Shown: positions 1-10,217, numbered from the stretch's first letter. The stretch is 64,000 nucleotides of DNA from Rhodocyclaceae bacterium (GCA_018261935.1 JAGTRP010000012.1:52060-116059); one strand, 5' to 3'. Translations and numbers: made by a program. The notes: a model not told the origin generated them from the sequence alone.

Positions 1-545
1 AATCCCTGGGCCAGGGAGGCGCCTAGGACAGTGGAAGCATGGAACCAGGCCGGGTTGAGACTTCCCGCCAGGTGGGGCAGGACGAAATTGAGAAGCAGAA
101 TGGCGTTGAGCCCAAACAAACCCCAGGTCAGGGTGAAGCGCCGCCCATAACGCTCCCCCATGAACTCGTTGCCCACCAGAAGCGCCCCCAGGAACAGGGC
201 CATGAGCCAAGCGCCCAGATGCCCCGAACTCTTGAAATAGAGGATGAAGAGGGCGGAAAAGATGCCGCCGAAGAAGAACTGGAGCAGCAGGTAGGGCGCC
301 TGCCAGGCGAGGCCGCGAAATTGCCCCTGCCAACCCGCTTCAGGATCGGGGGGCATGATCGCCCTGTGCTCCCGCCGGGCCAGCCAGACGGCCAGGCAAG
401 CCGCAGCCAGCAGGTAAGCCCCCAGGATCCAGAAATCCATGACCTTCACTTTCCGGCCCAGGGTCAGCGCATCCCACAGGAACCCGCCGAAGAAGGCGAG
501 AACCGGGAAATAGCGCTTGAGGTGGGCCAGGAGGCGGCGGGTCAC
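1..545 (-). CDS. Polytopic membrane protein, probably DUF2914 type (partial, runs off the left edge)
   Basis: The reverse strand is open from a GTG at 545 to the window edge, giving about 181 residues. No in-frame ATG lies just upstream, so the GTG is the likely start; its ribosome site is weak. The protein begins VTRRLLAHLKRYFPVLAFFG, followed by FLWDALTLGRKV. It then has at least four or five hydrophobic segments separated by short basic loops. A membrane N-terminus with a WDALTLGR-like motif recalls DUF2914 proteins, whose soluble domain would lie beyond the window. The assignment is from memory of the family. It is transcribed away from ilvBN. Confidence 0.6.
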   Translation of the reverse strand, partial: MTRRLLAHLKRYFPVLAFFGGFLWDALTLGRKVKVMDFWILGAYLLAAACLAVWLARREHRAIMPPDPEAGWQGQFRGLAWQAPYLLLQFFFGGIFSALFILYFKSSGHLGAWLMALFLGALLVGNEFMGERYGRRFTLTWGLFGLNAILLLNFVLPHLAGSLNPAWFHASTVLGASLAQG

Positions 546-712
546 GATGGGAAGCGGGGGTTAGGCCAAGCCAGAGGCCGTCACTGTATCAAAACGGAGG
601 AGCGCCGGTCCCCCAGGGGCAAGGACGAAATGCATTAAGGACCCTATTGCATTCAATGGCGGATTGAACCATAGTATTCTATCTGTTTTCCCAATTCCGC
701 ATCTTGAGCGAC

Positions 713-829
713 ATGACTGCTGCCATCGACGTCCGCCTGAACACCGTTATCCCGGTGCAAGCTGTGGCCGCCGTAGCCGCTGTCGTCGTAGTAGGCGTCG
801 TTACGCACGCGCCGTCTCGGGTCGGATAA
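713..829 (+). CDS. ivbL: Valine-rich leader peptide of the ilvBN attenuator (ivbL-like)
   Basis: This 38-codon frame has 12 valine and 8 alanine codons. The core reads AVAAVAAVVVVGVVTHAP, closely resembling the AAVVVV...GNAP core of the E. coli ilvBN leader peptide IvbL. It ends at TAA 827-829, 22 nt before a strong intrinsic terminator and about 100 nt before ilvB. That order (leader, terminator, acetohydroxyacid synthase) is the classical attenuation arrangement: ribosome stalling at Val codons under low charged tRNA-Val would favour an antiterminator. The start has only a weak TGAG ribosome site. A possible promoter is TTGCAT 647-652 / CATAGT 670-675 with 17-bp spacing. The antiterminator fold was not computed. 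Confidence 0.85.
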   Translation: MTAAIDVRLNTVIPVQAVAAVAAVVVVGVVTHAPSRVG

Positions 830-851
830 AGAGTAGCAGACAGGATTCCTC

Positions 852-887
852 AACCCCCGCCGGCGCAACCGGCGGGGGTTTTGTTTT
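852..887 (+). terminator. Intrinsic terminator/attenuator of ilvBN
   Basis: A perfect 12-bp stem (852-863 with 869-880) encloses a 5-nt loop and is followed by TTGTTTT. It lies between the valine-rich leader peptide and ilvB, so in context it is an attenuator rather than an end-of-operon terminator. Confidence 0.85.
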
Positions 888-930
888 GGAGCCTCCCCGG
901 TAGAGCCGCAAACCCGACCAGGAGACTTCC

Positions 931-2601
931 ATGACCGAAACCCTTACCGGCGCCCAGATTACGGTGCGGCTGCTGGAAAGGCAGGGCATTCGCACCATCA
1001 CCGGCATTCCCGGCGGCGCCATCCTGCCCATCTACGACGCCCTTTCCGCTTCGTCCCGAATCCGCCATGTCCTGGCCCGCCATGAGCAGGGAGCCGGCTT
1101 CATGGCCCAGGGCATGGCCCGGGTGAGCGGCCAGCCCGCCGTCTGCCTGGCTTCCTCCGGCCCTGGCGCCACCAATCTCCTGACGGCATTAGCCGATGCC
1201 AAGCTCGATTCCATTCCCCTGGTGGCCATCACCGGCCAGGTGCCCCGGGCCATGATCGGCACCGACGCCTTCCAGGAGGTGGACACCTACGGCCTCTCGG
1301 TGCCCGTCACCAAGCACAATTTCCTGGCGTCCTCCGCCGACGAGCTGCTGGAGATCATTCCCCGGGCCTTCCGCATCGCCGCCTCCGGCCGGCCGGGGCC
1401 GGTGCTGGTAGACATTCCCAAGGACGTGCAGAACCAGGCCATCGACATCGCCGAGTGGCCGGCCCCCGGCTGCCCGGACCCGGTCCCTGCCGTCGCCCCG
1501 GGACCGATCGCCGAGGCGGCGGCCCTGATCAACGCCGCGGCCCGGCCCATCCTCTACCTGGGCGGTGGGGTCATCCATTCGGGAGCCGCCGGAACCGCCC
1601 TACAGCTGGCCGAGCAGGCGTCCCTGCCCACCGTCATGACCCTCATGGGACTCGGAGCGCTGCCGGTGGACCACCCCCTCTCCCTCGGCATGCTGGGCAT
1701 GCATGCCGCCCGCTACACCAATCTCGCCCTGGACGAATGCGATCTCCTGATCGCCGTGGGCGCCCGCTTCGACGACCGGGCCACCGGCAAGGTGACCCAT
1801 TTCTGCCCCCAGGCGAAGGTCATCCACATCGACATCGACCCGGCCGAGCTGGACAAGATCAAGACGGCCCGGGTGGGCATCGCCGGCGACGTGGCCAAGG
1901 TCCTCGCCGCCCTCCTGCCGGCGGTGCGCCCCACCCCGCGGACCGCCTGGCTCGAACGCGTCGAGTCCCTGAAGGCGCGTTTCCCCCGGCGCCTCACCCA
2001 CCTGGATAATCCCTTGAGCCACTTCGGCCTCATCCGCTGCATCGCCGCCTGCCTGGACGACCAGGCGATCATCGCCACCGACGTGGGCCAGCACCAGATG
2101 TGGGTGGCCCAGGCCTACCCCCTGCGCCGGCCGCGCCAGTGGCTGACCTCCGGCGGGCTCGGCACCATGGGCTTCGGCCTCCCCGCCGCCATCGGCGCCG
2201 CCCTGGCCGAACCGGAGCGTACCGTGGTGTGCTTTACCGGCGACGGTTCCATCCTCATGAATATCCAGGAACTGATCACCGCCGCCGAGGAAAAGGCCAA
2301 CATCAAGGTCGTCCTCATGGACAACGCTTCCCTGGGGCTGGTGCACCAGCAGCAGGCCCTCTTCTACGGCAAACGGATATACGCCTCCCGTTTCCATGCC
2401 GCACCGGATTTCGCCGGCCTCGCCCGGGCCTGCGGCATCAAGGCCGTTGACCTGGATCACCACCCCAACCCCTGCGCCGGCCTCCTGGATGCCATCAACG
2501 CCCGGGGCCCCTGGCTCATCCACGCCAGCATCGACGCCAACGAGATGGTCTACCCCATGGTTCCCCCCGGGGCCGCCAACCGCGAAATGATCGGACACTG
2601 A
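931..2601 (+). CDS. ilvB: Acetolactate (acetohydroxyacid) synthase large subunit
   Basis: The 556-residue protein is the catalytic subunit of acetohydroxyacid synthase. It joins pyruvate with pyruvate or 2-ketobutyrate in the first common step of valine, leucine and isoleucine synthesis. It has the three-domain ThDP enzyme layout. The catalytic glutamate is E52 in RHEQGAGFMAQG, a central FAD-type domain follows, and the C-terminal ThDP/Mg motif is GDGSILMN with a downstream asparagine. The ATG follows AGGAG at a good distance. Length and the adjoining short regulatory subunit match the E. coli AHAS I type (IlvB, 562 aa) rather than IlvI/IlvG. It sits downstream of the valine leader/attenuator and 3 bp from ilvN. 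Confidence 0.96.
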   Translation: MTETLTGAQITVRLLERQGIRTITGIPGGAILPIYDALSASSRIRHVLARHEQGAGFMAQGMARVSGQPAVCLASSGPGATNLLTALADAKLDSIPLVAITGQVPRAMIGTDAFQEVDTYGLSVPVTKHNFLASSADELLEIIPRAFRIAASGRPGPVLVDIPKDVQNQAIDIAEWPAPGCPDPVPAVAPGPIAEAAALINAAARPILYLGGGVIHSGAAGTALQLAEQASLPTVMTLMGLGALPVDHPLSLGMLGMHAARYTNLALDECDLLIAVGARFDDRATGKVTHFCPQAKVIHIDIDPAELDKIKTARVGIAGDVAKVLAALLPAVRPTPRTAWLERVESLKARFPRRLTHLDNPLSHFGLIRCIAACLDDQAIIATDVGQHQMWVAQAYPLRRPRQWLTSGGLGTMGFGLPAAIGAALAEPERTVVCFTGDGSILMNIQELITAAEEKANIKVVLMDNASLGLVHQQQALFYGKRIYASRFHAAPDFAGLARACGIKAVDLDHHPNPCAGLLDAINARGPWLIHASIDANEMVYPMVPPGAANREMIGH

Positions 2602-2604
2602 CCC

Positions 2605-2916
2605 ATGAACGCCACCAACCGCAACGAGATCCTGGCCCTGCGCCGCGCCATCCTGGAAATCGATGTCAACAATCACCCCGGGGTCATGTCCCATGTAGTG
2701 GGCCTTTTCTCCCGCCGGGCCTTCAACGTGGAGGGCATCCTCTGCATGCCCGTGGGCGGCGGCAGCCACAGCCGCATCTGGCTTCTGGTCAATGAAGACG
2801 GGCGCCTGGCGCAACTAATCCGGCAGCTGGAAAAACTGGAGGATGTGCAGACGGTGCGCCGCCATGGCGCCAATCATGCCGTCTTCGAGCGCCTGGAGGA
2901 TTTCTTCAAGGCTTGA
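2605..2916 (+). CDS. ilvN: Acetolactate synthase small regulatory subunit
   Basis: This 103-residue single ACT-domain protein is the regulatory subunit that activates IlvB and mediates valine feedback. The core runs from AILEIDVNNHPGVMSHVVGL through FNVEGI, the typical beta-alpha-beta ACT start with the asparagine/glycine valine-binding loop. The size matches E. coli IlvN (96 aa) and is far shorter than IlvH (about 160 aa), consistent with an AHAS I-type enzyme. Only 3 nt separate it from ilvB, so the two are co-transcribed and share the attenuator. Confidence 0.95.
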   Translation: MNATNRNEILALRRAILEIDVNNHPGVMSHVVGLFSRRAFNVEGILCMPVGGGSHSRIWLLVNEDGRLAQLIRQLEKLEDVQTVRRHGANHAVFERLEDFFKA

Positions 2917-2971
2917 ATGTGTCGACCAGGAATTCTGCGTTTGGCATAATCCTCGATCAAGGAGGGATACC

Positions 2972-3481
2972 ATGGCAGAAAAGGCTTTTTTCGAATGGTC
3001 CGACGCCATCAGCGTCGGAGTGGATGCCATCGATGAACAGCACAAGACGCTGATCGGCATCTTGAACCGGCTGTTCATCGCCATTGTCGAGCGCACCAGC
3101 AATGAGGTCACCATCGAAATCCTGGATGCCCTGATCGACTACACGAAGACCCACTTCGAACTGGAAGAAAAGCTGATGCGGGATGCCGGCTATAACGCCG
3201 CCGAGTATGCCCTCCACCTCCAGCAGCACCAGGCCTTTATCGCCAAGACCAGCGAAATCGCCCGCAAGCACCTGGTAGACGGCAAGAGCATCTCCTTCGA
3301 GGTCGTCCACTTCCTCAAGCGCTGGCTGCAGGAGCACATCCTGGGCACCGACAAGAAATACGCCGCAGTACTGCAGAAGATGGGCCTGCCGGCCCCGGCC
3401 CTGGCCGCCTTCGCCGAGGGCGACCGGGCGGCGAAGGAGGCCGCCGCCCCGAAACTGCGCAAGTGGTGGCAGGTCTGGTGA
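2972..3481 (+). CDS. Bacteriohemerythrin
   Basis: A 169-residue protein with a hemerythrin four-helix bundle that binds a non-heme di-iron centre. The ligand pattern is visible in order: H in DEQHKTLI, HxxxE in THFELEEK, HxxxH in HLQQHQ and HxxxxD in HILGTD. Such proteins bind O2 and are thought to store or deliver oxygen or to sense it. The ATG at 2972 is chosen because GGAGGG stands 6 nt upstream; a longer open frame exists but lacks a site. The C-terminus adds an Ala/Lys-rich tail ending KWWQVW. It lies 55 bp after ilvN and converges with lolA. Confidence 0.93.
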   Translation: MAEKAFFEWSDAISVGVDAIDEQHKTLIGILNRLFIAIVERTSNEVTIEILDALIDYTKTHFELEEKLMRDAGYNAAEYALHLQQHQAFIAKTSEIARKHLVDGKSISFEVVHFLKRWLQEHILGTDKKYAAVLQKMGLPAPALAAFAEGDRAAKEAAAPKLRKWWQVW

Positions 3482-3502
3482 GGGCTGACGCCCTCGCCGT
3501 TC

Positions 3503-4117
3503 TTACTCGCCGATGACGTCGGCCCCAGCAGGCGGGGTGAATTTGAACAGGGGGGCCGGCAAGGCCGGATTGCGCTCGATGCGGGAGAAATGGACCCGGG
3601 TGGTCTGGCCGAAGTTATCGAGGAGCTCCATGGCCTTCAGGTCGCTGCCGGCGAAGCCGAGCCGCACCTTCTCGAAGCCGCTGTCAGAGGACTTGGGCAC
3701 CGCTTCGACCCAGGACAGCCCTTCCGCCTCGCCTCCCTCCTTGAGGCTGAAATTCTTTTCCAGGTCGCTGCTGCCGGAAAGGAGCGCCGCCGGCGTGCTG
3801 CCGATGGCCTGCCCCATTTTCTTCACCGTCACCTGCTTCAGTTCCGGATCGTAGATCCAGAACCTGTTGCCATCCCCCACCATGAGCTGGGGATAGGGTT
3901 TCTGGATTTCCCAGCGCAGCTTTCCCGGCCGGGAAATGGCGAGGTTGCCGGAGGACAGCTGGGGCTTCCGGCCCGACTTGCCCATCACCGATTGGGAAAA
4001 TTCCGCCCGCAGGGTGCGGGTGTTGTCCAGGTAGTGGCGCAGCTGCTCCACCGCCCCGGCCCAGGCCAGGGTCGGCACCAGGGCCAGGCCCCAGGCCAGC
4101 TTTCCAAGATTCATCAT
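3503..4117 (-). CDS. lolA: Outer-membrane lipoprotein carrier protein LolA
   Basis: A 204-residue periplasmic chaperone that ferries lipoproteins from the LolCDE complex to LolB at the outer membrane. A signal peptide occupies about residues 1-20, ending AWA. The mature part shows the family landmarks: an early TLRAEFSQ, then [24 protein letters not shown] and [11 protein letters not shown] in the half-barrel. Length matches E. coli LolA (203 aa). Its start overlaps the ftsK stop by 4 nt (ATGA), so it is translationally coupled. The ftsK-lolA order is conserved in many proteobacteria. Confidence 0.95.
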   Translation of the reverse strand: MMNLGKLAWGLALVPTLAWAGAVEQLRHYLDNTRTLRAEFSQSVMGKSGRKPQLSSGNLAISRPGKLRWEIQKPYPQLMVGDGNRFWIYDPELKQVTVKKMGQAIGSTPAALLSGSSDLEKNFSLKEGGEAEGLSWVEAVPKSSDSGFEKVRLGFAGSDLKAMELLDNFGQTTRVHFSRIERNPALPAPLFKFTPPAGADVIGE

Positions 4118-6429
4118 GCCTCCTCGGGTTTTCTTGCCAGGACCTCGCGGCCGCCCCGGCCATCCATGGCCGAAACCAGGCCGGATTTCTCCATGGCCTC
4201 GATGAGGCGGGCCGACCGGTTGTAGCCGATGCGCAGGTGGCGCTGGACCAGGGAGATGGAGGCCCGGCGATTCTTCAACACCACTTCGACCGCCTGGTCG
4301 TACAGGGGATCGCTTTCCGCGTCACCCTCTTCGCCGCCTTCGCCGCCGCCTTCTTCATCATCCACGGCGCCGGAAAGGATATCCTCGATGTATTCCGGCG
4401 CGCCGGTGGCCTTTAGGTGCTCCACCACCCGGTGCACTTCGTCGTCGGAGACGAAGGCGCCGTGGACCCGGGTCGGATAGCCGGTGCCCGGCGCCAGGTA
4501 GAGCATGTCCCCTTGGCCCAGGAGGGCCTCGGCCCCCATCTGGTCGAGGATGGTGCGGGAGTCGATCTTGCTGGAAACCTGGAAGGCGATGCGGGTCGGG
4601 ATGTTGGCCTTGATGAGGCCGGTGATGACATCCACGCTCGGGCGCTGGGTCGCCAGCACCAGGTGGATGCCGGCAGCCCGGGCCTTCTGGGCTAGGCGGG
4701 CGATGAGTTCTTCCACCTTCTTGCCCACCACCATCATGAGGTCGGCCAGCTCATCGATGACCACCACGATGAACGGCAGGGTGTTCAGCGGCTCCGGCGT
4801 CTCGGGGGTAAGGGACAGGGGGTTGGGAATATGCTCGCCCTTCTTCTCCGCTTCCTTGATCTTGGCGTTGAAGCCCGCGATATTGCGCACGCCCATGGCC
4901 GACATGAGCTTGTAGCGCTTCTCCATTTCGCCGACGCACCAGTTGAGGGCATTGGCGGCCTGCTTCATATCCGTGACCACCGGCGCCAGCAGATGCGGGA
5001 TGCCCTCGTAGATGGAAAGCTCGAGCATCTTCGGATCCACCATGATGAGGCGCACCTGCTCCGGCTCGGACTTGTAGAGGAGCGACAGGATCATGGCGTT
5101 GATCCCCACCGACTTGCCGGAGCCGGTGGTGCCCGCCACCAGCATGTGGGGGGTCTTGCCCAGGTCCGCCACCACCGGCAGGCCGCCGATATCCTTGCCC
5201 AAGCTCACGGTCAGGGGGCTGGTCATGTCGTTGTAGGGCCGGCTGGAGATGATTTCCGAGAGCTTCACGGTCTGGCGCTTGCTGTTGGGCAACTCCAGGG
5301 CCATGCAGGACTTGCCGGGCACCGTCTCCACCACCCGGATGGATACCAGGGCCAGGGCCCGGGCCAGGTCCCGGGCCAGATTGACGATCTGGGCGCCCTT
5401 CACCCCCACCGCCGGCTCGATCTCGTAGCGGGTAATGACCGGCCCCGGCAGGGCCGCCAGGACCTTCACCTGGACACCGAAGTCGGCGAGCTTCCTCTCG
5501 ATCAGCCGGGAGGTGAATTCCAGGGTCTCGGCGCTCACCACTTCCAGGGTGGGCGGTGCCGGATCGAGGAGATGCAGGGGCGGCAACTGGCCGCCGAGGA
5601 CAGCCTCGGGGAAGAGGGCCACCTGCTTTTCCCGCTCGATGCGCTTCTCGGCCTTGGGGGAAACGGGAATTTCGGGCATCGGGGTCTCGATAATGACGAT
5701 GGGCTCCTGCAGCTCGACCCGGCGCTTTTCCACTTCCACCTTCACTTCCCGCTTCTGGGCCACTTCGCGGCCGATCCGGCGGTCCCGCCAGCGGTCCACC
5801 AGGCCGTAGACCAAGCCGGTTCCCCTTTCCAGGGCCCAGCCCAGGCGCTCGAAGGCGGTCAGCCAGGACATGCCGGCAAAAATGCTCCAGCCCGTCGCCA
5901 GCAGGGCCAGGAGCAGCAAGGTCGAGCCCGTATAGCCGAACTGACGGGCCAACCCCCGGCCGAGCTCCAGCCCGATCACCCCGCCCGGCGCCAGGGGAAG
6001 CGAGGCCTTGAGGCTGTAGAAGCGCAGGGCTTCCAGGGCCGAACTGGCGATCAGCAGGATGGCGAAGCCGGCAAGGGCGATGTAGAGGGGACGGCGGTCC
6101 CCATCCCCAGTGTGGGCACCGAAACCGTTGAGGCGCCGACATCCCCACCAGATGAACATGAGGAGCAGCCCGACCCACCACCAGGCCGAGAGGCCGAAGA
6201 GATAGAGCATGATGTCGGCCAGCCAGGCCCCGGCCCGGCCCGCCGGGTTGTGCAGGGGGCCGCCGCCGACGGCGTGGGACCACCCCGGGTCTTCCTTGGA
6301 AAAGCCCCATAGGGCGAGGGAAAGGAAGAGCGCCACGGCCCCCAGGGCAAGCCAGCGGGATTCCTGCAGCAGGGATCCGATCTTGTCCGGCAGCGGGCTG
6401 GGCGCCCGGGCCGGGCTGCGAACTACCAT
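4114..6429 (-). CDS. ftsK: DNA translocase FtsK
   Basis: A 771-residue septal DNA pump that moves chromosome dimers and activates XerCD recombination at dif. The N-terminus carries four hydrophobic segments within about residues 26-190. A short charged linker (about 210-290) replaces the very long linker of E. coli FtsK (1329 aa). The motor follows: Walker A GTTGSGKS near residue 435, Walker [13 protein letters not shown] near 555, then [12 protein letters not shown]. The C-terminal gamma winged helix (last ~65 residues, with [20 protein letters not shown]) reads KOPS. A ribosome site GGAGG precedes the ATG. It lies 2 bp after the upstream Crp/Fnr-type gene and overlaps lolA. Confidence 0.96.
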   Translation of the reverse strand: MVVRSPARAPSPLPDKIGSLLQESRWLALGAVALFLSLALWGFSKEDPGWSHAVGGGPLHNPAGRAGAWLADIMLYLFGLSAWWWVGLLLMFIWWGCRRLNGFGAHTGDGDRRPLYIALAGFAILLIASSALEALRFYSLKASLPLAPGGVIGLELGRGLARQFGYTGSTLLLLALLATGWSIFAGMSWLTAFERLGWALERGTGLVYGLVDRWRDRRIGREVAQKREVKVEVEKRRVELQEPIVIIETPMPEIPVSPKAEKRIEREKQVALFPEAVLGGQLPPLHLLDPAPPTLEVVSAETLEFTSRLIERKLADFGVQVKVLAALPGPVITRYEIEPAVGVKGAQIVNLARDLARALALVSIRVVETVPGKSCMALELPNSKRQTVKLSEIISSRPYNDMTSPLTVSLGKDIGGLPVVADLGKTPHMLVAGTTGSGKSVGINAMILSLLYKSEPEQVRLIMVDPKMLELSIYEGIPHLLAPVVTDMKQAANALNWCVGEMEKRYKLMSAMGVRNIAGFNAKIKEAEKKGEHIPNPLSLTPETPEPLNTLPFIVVVIDELADLMMVVGKKVEELIARLAQKARAAGIHLVLATQRPSVDVITGLIKANIPTRIAFQVSSKIDSRTILDQMGAEALLGQGDMLYLAPGTGYPTRVHGAFVSDDEVHRVVEHLKATGAPEYIEDILSGAVDDEEGGGEGGEEGDAESDPLYDQAVEVVLKNRRASISLVQRHLRIGYNRSARLIEAMEKSGLVSAMDGRGGREVLARKPEEA

Positions 6430-6431
6430 GC

Positions 6432-7094
6432 TCAGCCTCCCAGGATGACGAGGCAGTCGCCGTCGTAGGCGATGTAGGAGCCGGCCTCCAGGTCGCGCAT
6501 GACCTTGGTCACCATCTCCCGGGAGGCACCGATCATCCGTGCCATCTCCTGTTTGGAAATCTTTCTTTTCACCACCCGACGTCCATCCTGTTCCTCGGAC
6601 ATCTCGAGCAGGAGCCGGGCCACCCGGCCATAGACATCCAGGAGGGCGAGGCTTTCGATCTTGCGATCGGCATCCCGCAGCCGTCCCACCAGGATCTGCA
6701 TCAGCTTCTTCGCCACGGGGAAGTTCTCCCGCCAGCAGCGCTGGAATTCCGCCGCCCCCAGCACCAGGAGCTCACAGGCCTCCTGGGCCACCACGTCGGC
6801 GGAGCGCGGACTCTCGTCGATAAGGCCCATTTCGCCGAAGAATTCCCCGGGCCCCAGGATGGCGAGGATGATTTCCTTCCCTTCCTCGTCGCTGTTGGTG
6901 ACCTTGGCGCGGCCGGAGAGGAGGATGTAGAGGAAATCGGTGCTTTCCCCTTCCCGGACGATGAATTCGCCCCGTTCGGCCCGGCGGCGGCGGGCGACGC
7001 GGCTGAGGTGCTCCAGCTCGTGCTCGTCCAGGCCGGAGAACAGCGGCACGTTGCGCACCACCACCAAACTCAACCCAAAATTGCCGGAAGCCAT
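6432..7094 (-). CDS. Crp/Fnr-family transcriptional regulator
   Basis: A 220-residue regulator with an N-terminal cyclic-nucleotide-binding-type beta-roll (about residues 15-130; [12 protein letters not shown], then [13 protein letters not shown]), a dimerisation helix, and a C-terminal winged helix with [20 protein letters not shown] as recognition region. The GEFFGEMGL loop resembles the phosphate-binding cassette of Crp rather than Fnr. No N-terminal Fnr-type cysteine cluster is present, so it is not an oxygen sensor of that kind. It occupies the place that lrp holds between trxB and ftsK in E. coli. It is divergent from trxB and 2 bp upstream of ftsK, so it may drive an operon including ftsK-lolA. 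Effector and targets are unknown. Confidence 0.9.
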   Translation of the reverse strand: MASGNFGLSLVVVRNVPLFSGLDEHELEHLSRVARRRRAERGEFIVREGESTDFLYILLSGRAKVTNSDEEGKEIILAILGPGEFFGEMGLIDESPRSADVVAQEACELLVLGAAEFQRCWRENFPVAKKLMQILVGRLRDADRKIESLALLDVYGRVARLLLEMSEEQDGRRVVKRKISKQEMARMIGASREMVTKVMRDLEAGSYIAYDGDCLVILGG

Positions 7095-8186
<1,092 letters not shown>

Positions 8187-8200
8187 AAGCAAAGCACGTC

Positions 8201-8230
8201 AAAAAAAGGGCGCCTGAGGCGCCCTTTTTT
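8201..8230 (+). terminator. Bidirectional intrinsic terminator between trxB and the receiver-domain gene
   Basis: The arms AAAAAAGGGCGCC and GGCGCCCTTTTTT flank a TGA loop, so either strand gives a GC stem followed by a U-tract. It separates the convergent trxB and the gene ending at 8256. Confidence 0.9.
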
Positions 8231-8255
8231 ATTCGCTTCCCCTTCCCGGCGGGCT

Positions 8256-8711
8256 TCAGGCCGCCCGCGTCGCCCGCTCCAGGAGGCGGCCCAGCATCTG
8301 CCGGGGAATCCAGGCTTCGCCTTCGCTGATGCTGCGTATCGCCTTGGCCAGTTGCGAACTGATGCTGTCGTAGCTGAGATGTCCCCGGGCCCCCATGTTG
8401 AGCCCCTGCATGATCTGATCATCCTGGATGGAGCGGTCGGTGAGCAGCAGCACCGCAGGCGCCGGACATTCGCTGCGCAGGCTGCGCAGCAGCGCAAAGC
8501 TCTCCACCGCCGCCAGGCTGAAGCGGCACAGCAGGACCTGGGGCTGCAGGCCCAGCACGGTCGCTGTCACTTCCTTGAGGGTGGCGACCTGGGCCACCAC
8601 CTGGATATCTTCCTCGTAGCGCAGGAGATATTCGCAGGCGGTACGCTTCACCTGGTCGGAATCGAGAATGGCTACGGTGATCGGCTGCATGGGCGATCCT
8701 TGCATGGTCAC
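8256..8711 (-). CDS. Stand-alone degenerate receiver-domain protein
   Basis: A 151-residue protein with a CheY/NarL-receiver fold: beta-1 VAILDSDQ, beta-3 VLLCRFS, beta-4 VLLLTDRS and a helix-5 region like LAKAIRSISEGEAWIPRQML, typical of NarL/LuxR-family receivers. It stops there, with no helix-turn-helix. The phosphoacceptor aspartate expected at the end of beta-3 is missing (C-R-F), and the conserved lysine is absent (GARGHLSYD). It therefore probably cannot be phosphorylated in the usual way. The start overlaps the preceding response-regulator gene by 4 nt (ATGA), implying coupled translation. It may pair with or modulate that regulator; this is inference. Confidence 0.75.
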   Translation of the reverse strand: MTMQGSPMQPITVAILDSDQVKRTACEYLLRYEEDIQVVAQVATLKEVTATVLGLQPQVLLCRFSLAAVESFALLRSLRSECPAPAVLLLTDRSIQDDQIMQGLNMGARGHLSYDSISSQLAKAIRSISEGEAWIPRQMLGRLLERATRAA

Positions 8712-9352
8712 GATTCAGTACCGATATTCATCATCAGCGACAGCTTCAGGCGATCGTCCATCCCCAGTTTGCGCAGGATGCCGGTCAGATAGGCCTTGAC
8801 CGTGGGCTCCGCCATGTTCAGCTCGCTTGCGATCTGCTTGCTGGATTCGCCGTCCCGGGCAAGGGCGGCGATTTGCTGCTCCCGGCGGCTCAGTTCGGCG
8901 CTGCGGCCCTTGTCGGAAAAGAGCCGGGACGGCTCGCCCAGGGCCCTGGCGGTCAGTTCGTCCAGCAGGCGGGGAATGAGGGTGCGCCGGATCCACGGCT
9001 CCCCCTGGCGGACGGCAGCGACCACCCGCTGCAGGGTCTGGCACTCCACTTCGGCGTCGCAGCAGCCCCGCACCCCGGCCATGAAAAGGGTGATTTCCAG
9101 GTCGTCCGATGCCGTCTGCCCGAGGACCACGATCTTGGTGGCCGGGCAGGCCTGGCGCAGCTTGCGGATGCTTGCCGCCGGGTTGCCTAGCCCGGGAAAC
9201 TCCAGGTCGATGAGCAGCACCTGGGGCGTATGGCGGGCAAGGCAGGTCTTCAGGCTGGACGACTCGGTCACCTCGACGATGTCGTCCGTCCCGTAGAGCC
9301 CGTCCTTCCAGCAGGCCATACGATGGGTTGAAGCGGTGGCAATGATCAGCAT
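8708..9352 (-). CDS. NarL/LuxR-family response regulator with an atypical receiver
   Basis: A 214-residue protein: receiver about 1-120, GerE/LuxR-type helix-turn-helix about 145-205 (LSRREQQIAALARDGESSKQ through MAEPTVKAYLTGILRKLGM). The start at 9352 is chosen because CGGAGGA lies 8 nt upstream; a longer frame exists but has no site. The receiver retains an aspartate after beta-3 (LLIDLEFPG) and a threonine (LGQTASD). It lacks the acidic pair after beta-1 (IIATAST) and the conserved lysine (GCCDAEVE). Phosphorylation-independent or auxiliary regulation is therefore likely. No kinase gene is adjacent. It overlaps the stand-alone receiver downstream. Confidence 0.82.
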   Translation of the reverse strand: MLIIATASTHRMACWKDGLYGTDDIVEVTESSSLKTCLARHTPQVLLIDLEFPGLGNPAASIRKLRQACPATKIVVLGQTASDDLEITLFMAGVRGCCDAEVECQTLQRVVAAVRQGEPWIRRTLIPRLLDELTARALGEPSRLFSDKGRSAELSRREQQIAALARDGESSKQIASELNMAEPTVKAYLTGILRKLGMDDRLKLSLMMNIGTES

Positions 9353-9641
9353 GGGGCATTCCTCCGATAGGCGACGCCTCAGGGCACGACAACGCACATG
9401 TCATGCACTGCTATGCGTGCTAAGTAGCCGAATGGTATGCCCCGTCACTAAGGGCCGGAATACCCGACCGGCCTTATGTTGACCTACCCGTTGGGTGGTA
9501 GAGGAGCATGGGGAGTCTACGTACTGCCATGGGGAAATCATGGAGAAACCCCCCGCGGGAAAAGCCACTGATTTTTTGCCGGGCGGCGCTGTCTATTGGT
9601 ACATTTGGCGGCCTCCCTTCGCCACCTTCAGGACCATCAAG
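9353..9641. promoter_or_regulatory. Divergent intergenic region between the response-regulator gene and smr
   Basis: No convincing gene is present in these 289 bp. An imperfect inverted repeat (TAAGGGCCGG / CCGGCCTTAT, about 9449-9477) lies in the middle with no T-tract, so it could be an operator or the base of an mRNA hairpin. The 3' part could extend the Smr frame N-terminally but has no ribosome site there. Confidence 0.35.
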
Positions 9642-10184
9642 ATGGCCACTCCCACCGACGACGACCTGGCGGCATTCCACGCTGCCGTAGCGGATGCCAG
9701 GCCGCTGCCGCCATCCAACCGAGTACACCTCGGCAGCCCGACGCCGCCCCCGTGGCCGGTCCAGCACCGCGCCGACGAACGGGCGGTCATGCACGAGGCG
9801 CTGCACGGTCCCATCGGGCTCCAGGATCGCCTGGAGGGCGGAGACGAACCCAATTACCTGCGTCCCAGCCTGGCCAGCAGTGTCCTCAGGGATTTGCGCC
9901 GTGGCCGCTGGGTGGTACAAGAGCATATCGATCTGCATGGCATGAACCGGGAAGAAGCCCGCACCCAGCTGGCGATTTTCCTGCACGAATGCCTCAAGCA
10001 CGGCATCCGTTGCGTGCGCATCGTGCACGGCAAGGGACTGCGCTCACCGGGGCGGATGTCGGTGCTGCGCCAGTTGGTGCGGGGCTGGCTGATGCAGAAG
10101 GACGAAGTCCTGGCCTATTGCCAGGCGCGCCCCCAGGACGGCGGCGAAGGCGCCCTCTGGGTATTACTCCGCAGCAATAAATAA
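9642..10184 (+). CDS. Smr-domain (small MutS-related) protein
   Basis: A 180-residue protein with a C-terminal Smr domain (about residues 90-178) containing the hallmarks IDLHGMNREEA and RIVHGKGLRS. Smr domains are endonucleases; E. coli SmrB cleaves mRNA at collided ribosomes, and others act on branched DNA. The N-terminal part (DDLAAFHAAVADARPLP) matches the conserved leader of proteobacterial YfcN/SmrB-like proteins. The start at ATG 9642 is preferred because CAGGA lies upstream and it gives the usual family length. The same frame is open from 9495, but that stretch looks non-homologous. A bidirectional terminator follows. Confidence 0.88.
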   Translation: MATPTDDDLAAFHAAVADARPLPPSNRVHLGSPTPPPWPVQHRADERAVMHEALHGPIGLQDRLEGGDEPNYLRPSLASSVLRDLRRGRWVVQEHIDLHGMNREEARTQLAIFLHECLKHGIRCVRIVHGKGLRSPGRMSVLRQLVRGWLMQKDEVLAYCQARPQDGGEGALWVLLRSNK

Positions 10185-10188
10185 AAAG

Positions 10189-10212
10189 TGTCGGCCCTCG
10201 GGCCGACATTTT
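10189..10212 (+). terminator. Bidirectional terminator between smr and glnB
   Basis: A 9-bp stem TGTCGGCCC / GGGCCGACA has a 2-nt loop. It is followed by TTTT on the + strand and preceded by AAAAA, which gives a U-tract on the - strand. It lies between convergent genes. Confidence 0.85.
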
Positions 10213-10217
10213 CCATC

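Noticed and set aside
1600..2814. A 404-codon open frame antisense to ilvBN
   Set aside because: Composition is that of an antisense shadow of a GC-rich gene (Gly/His/Asp-rich, no family motif, no ribosome site), and the + strand genes are certain.
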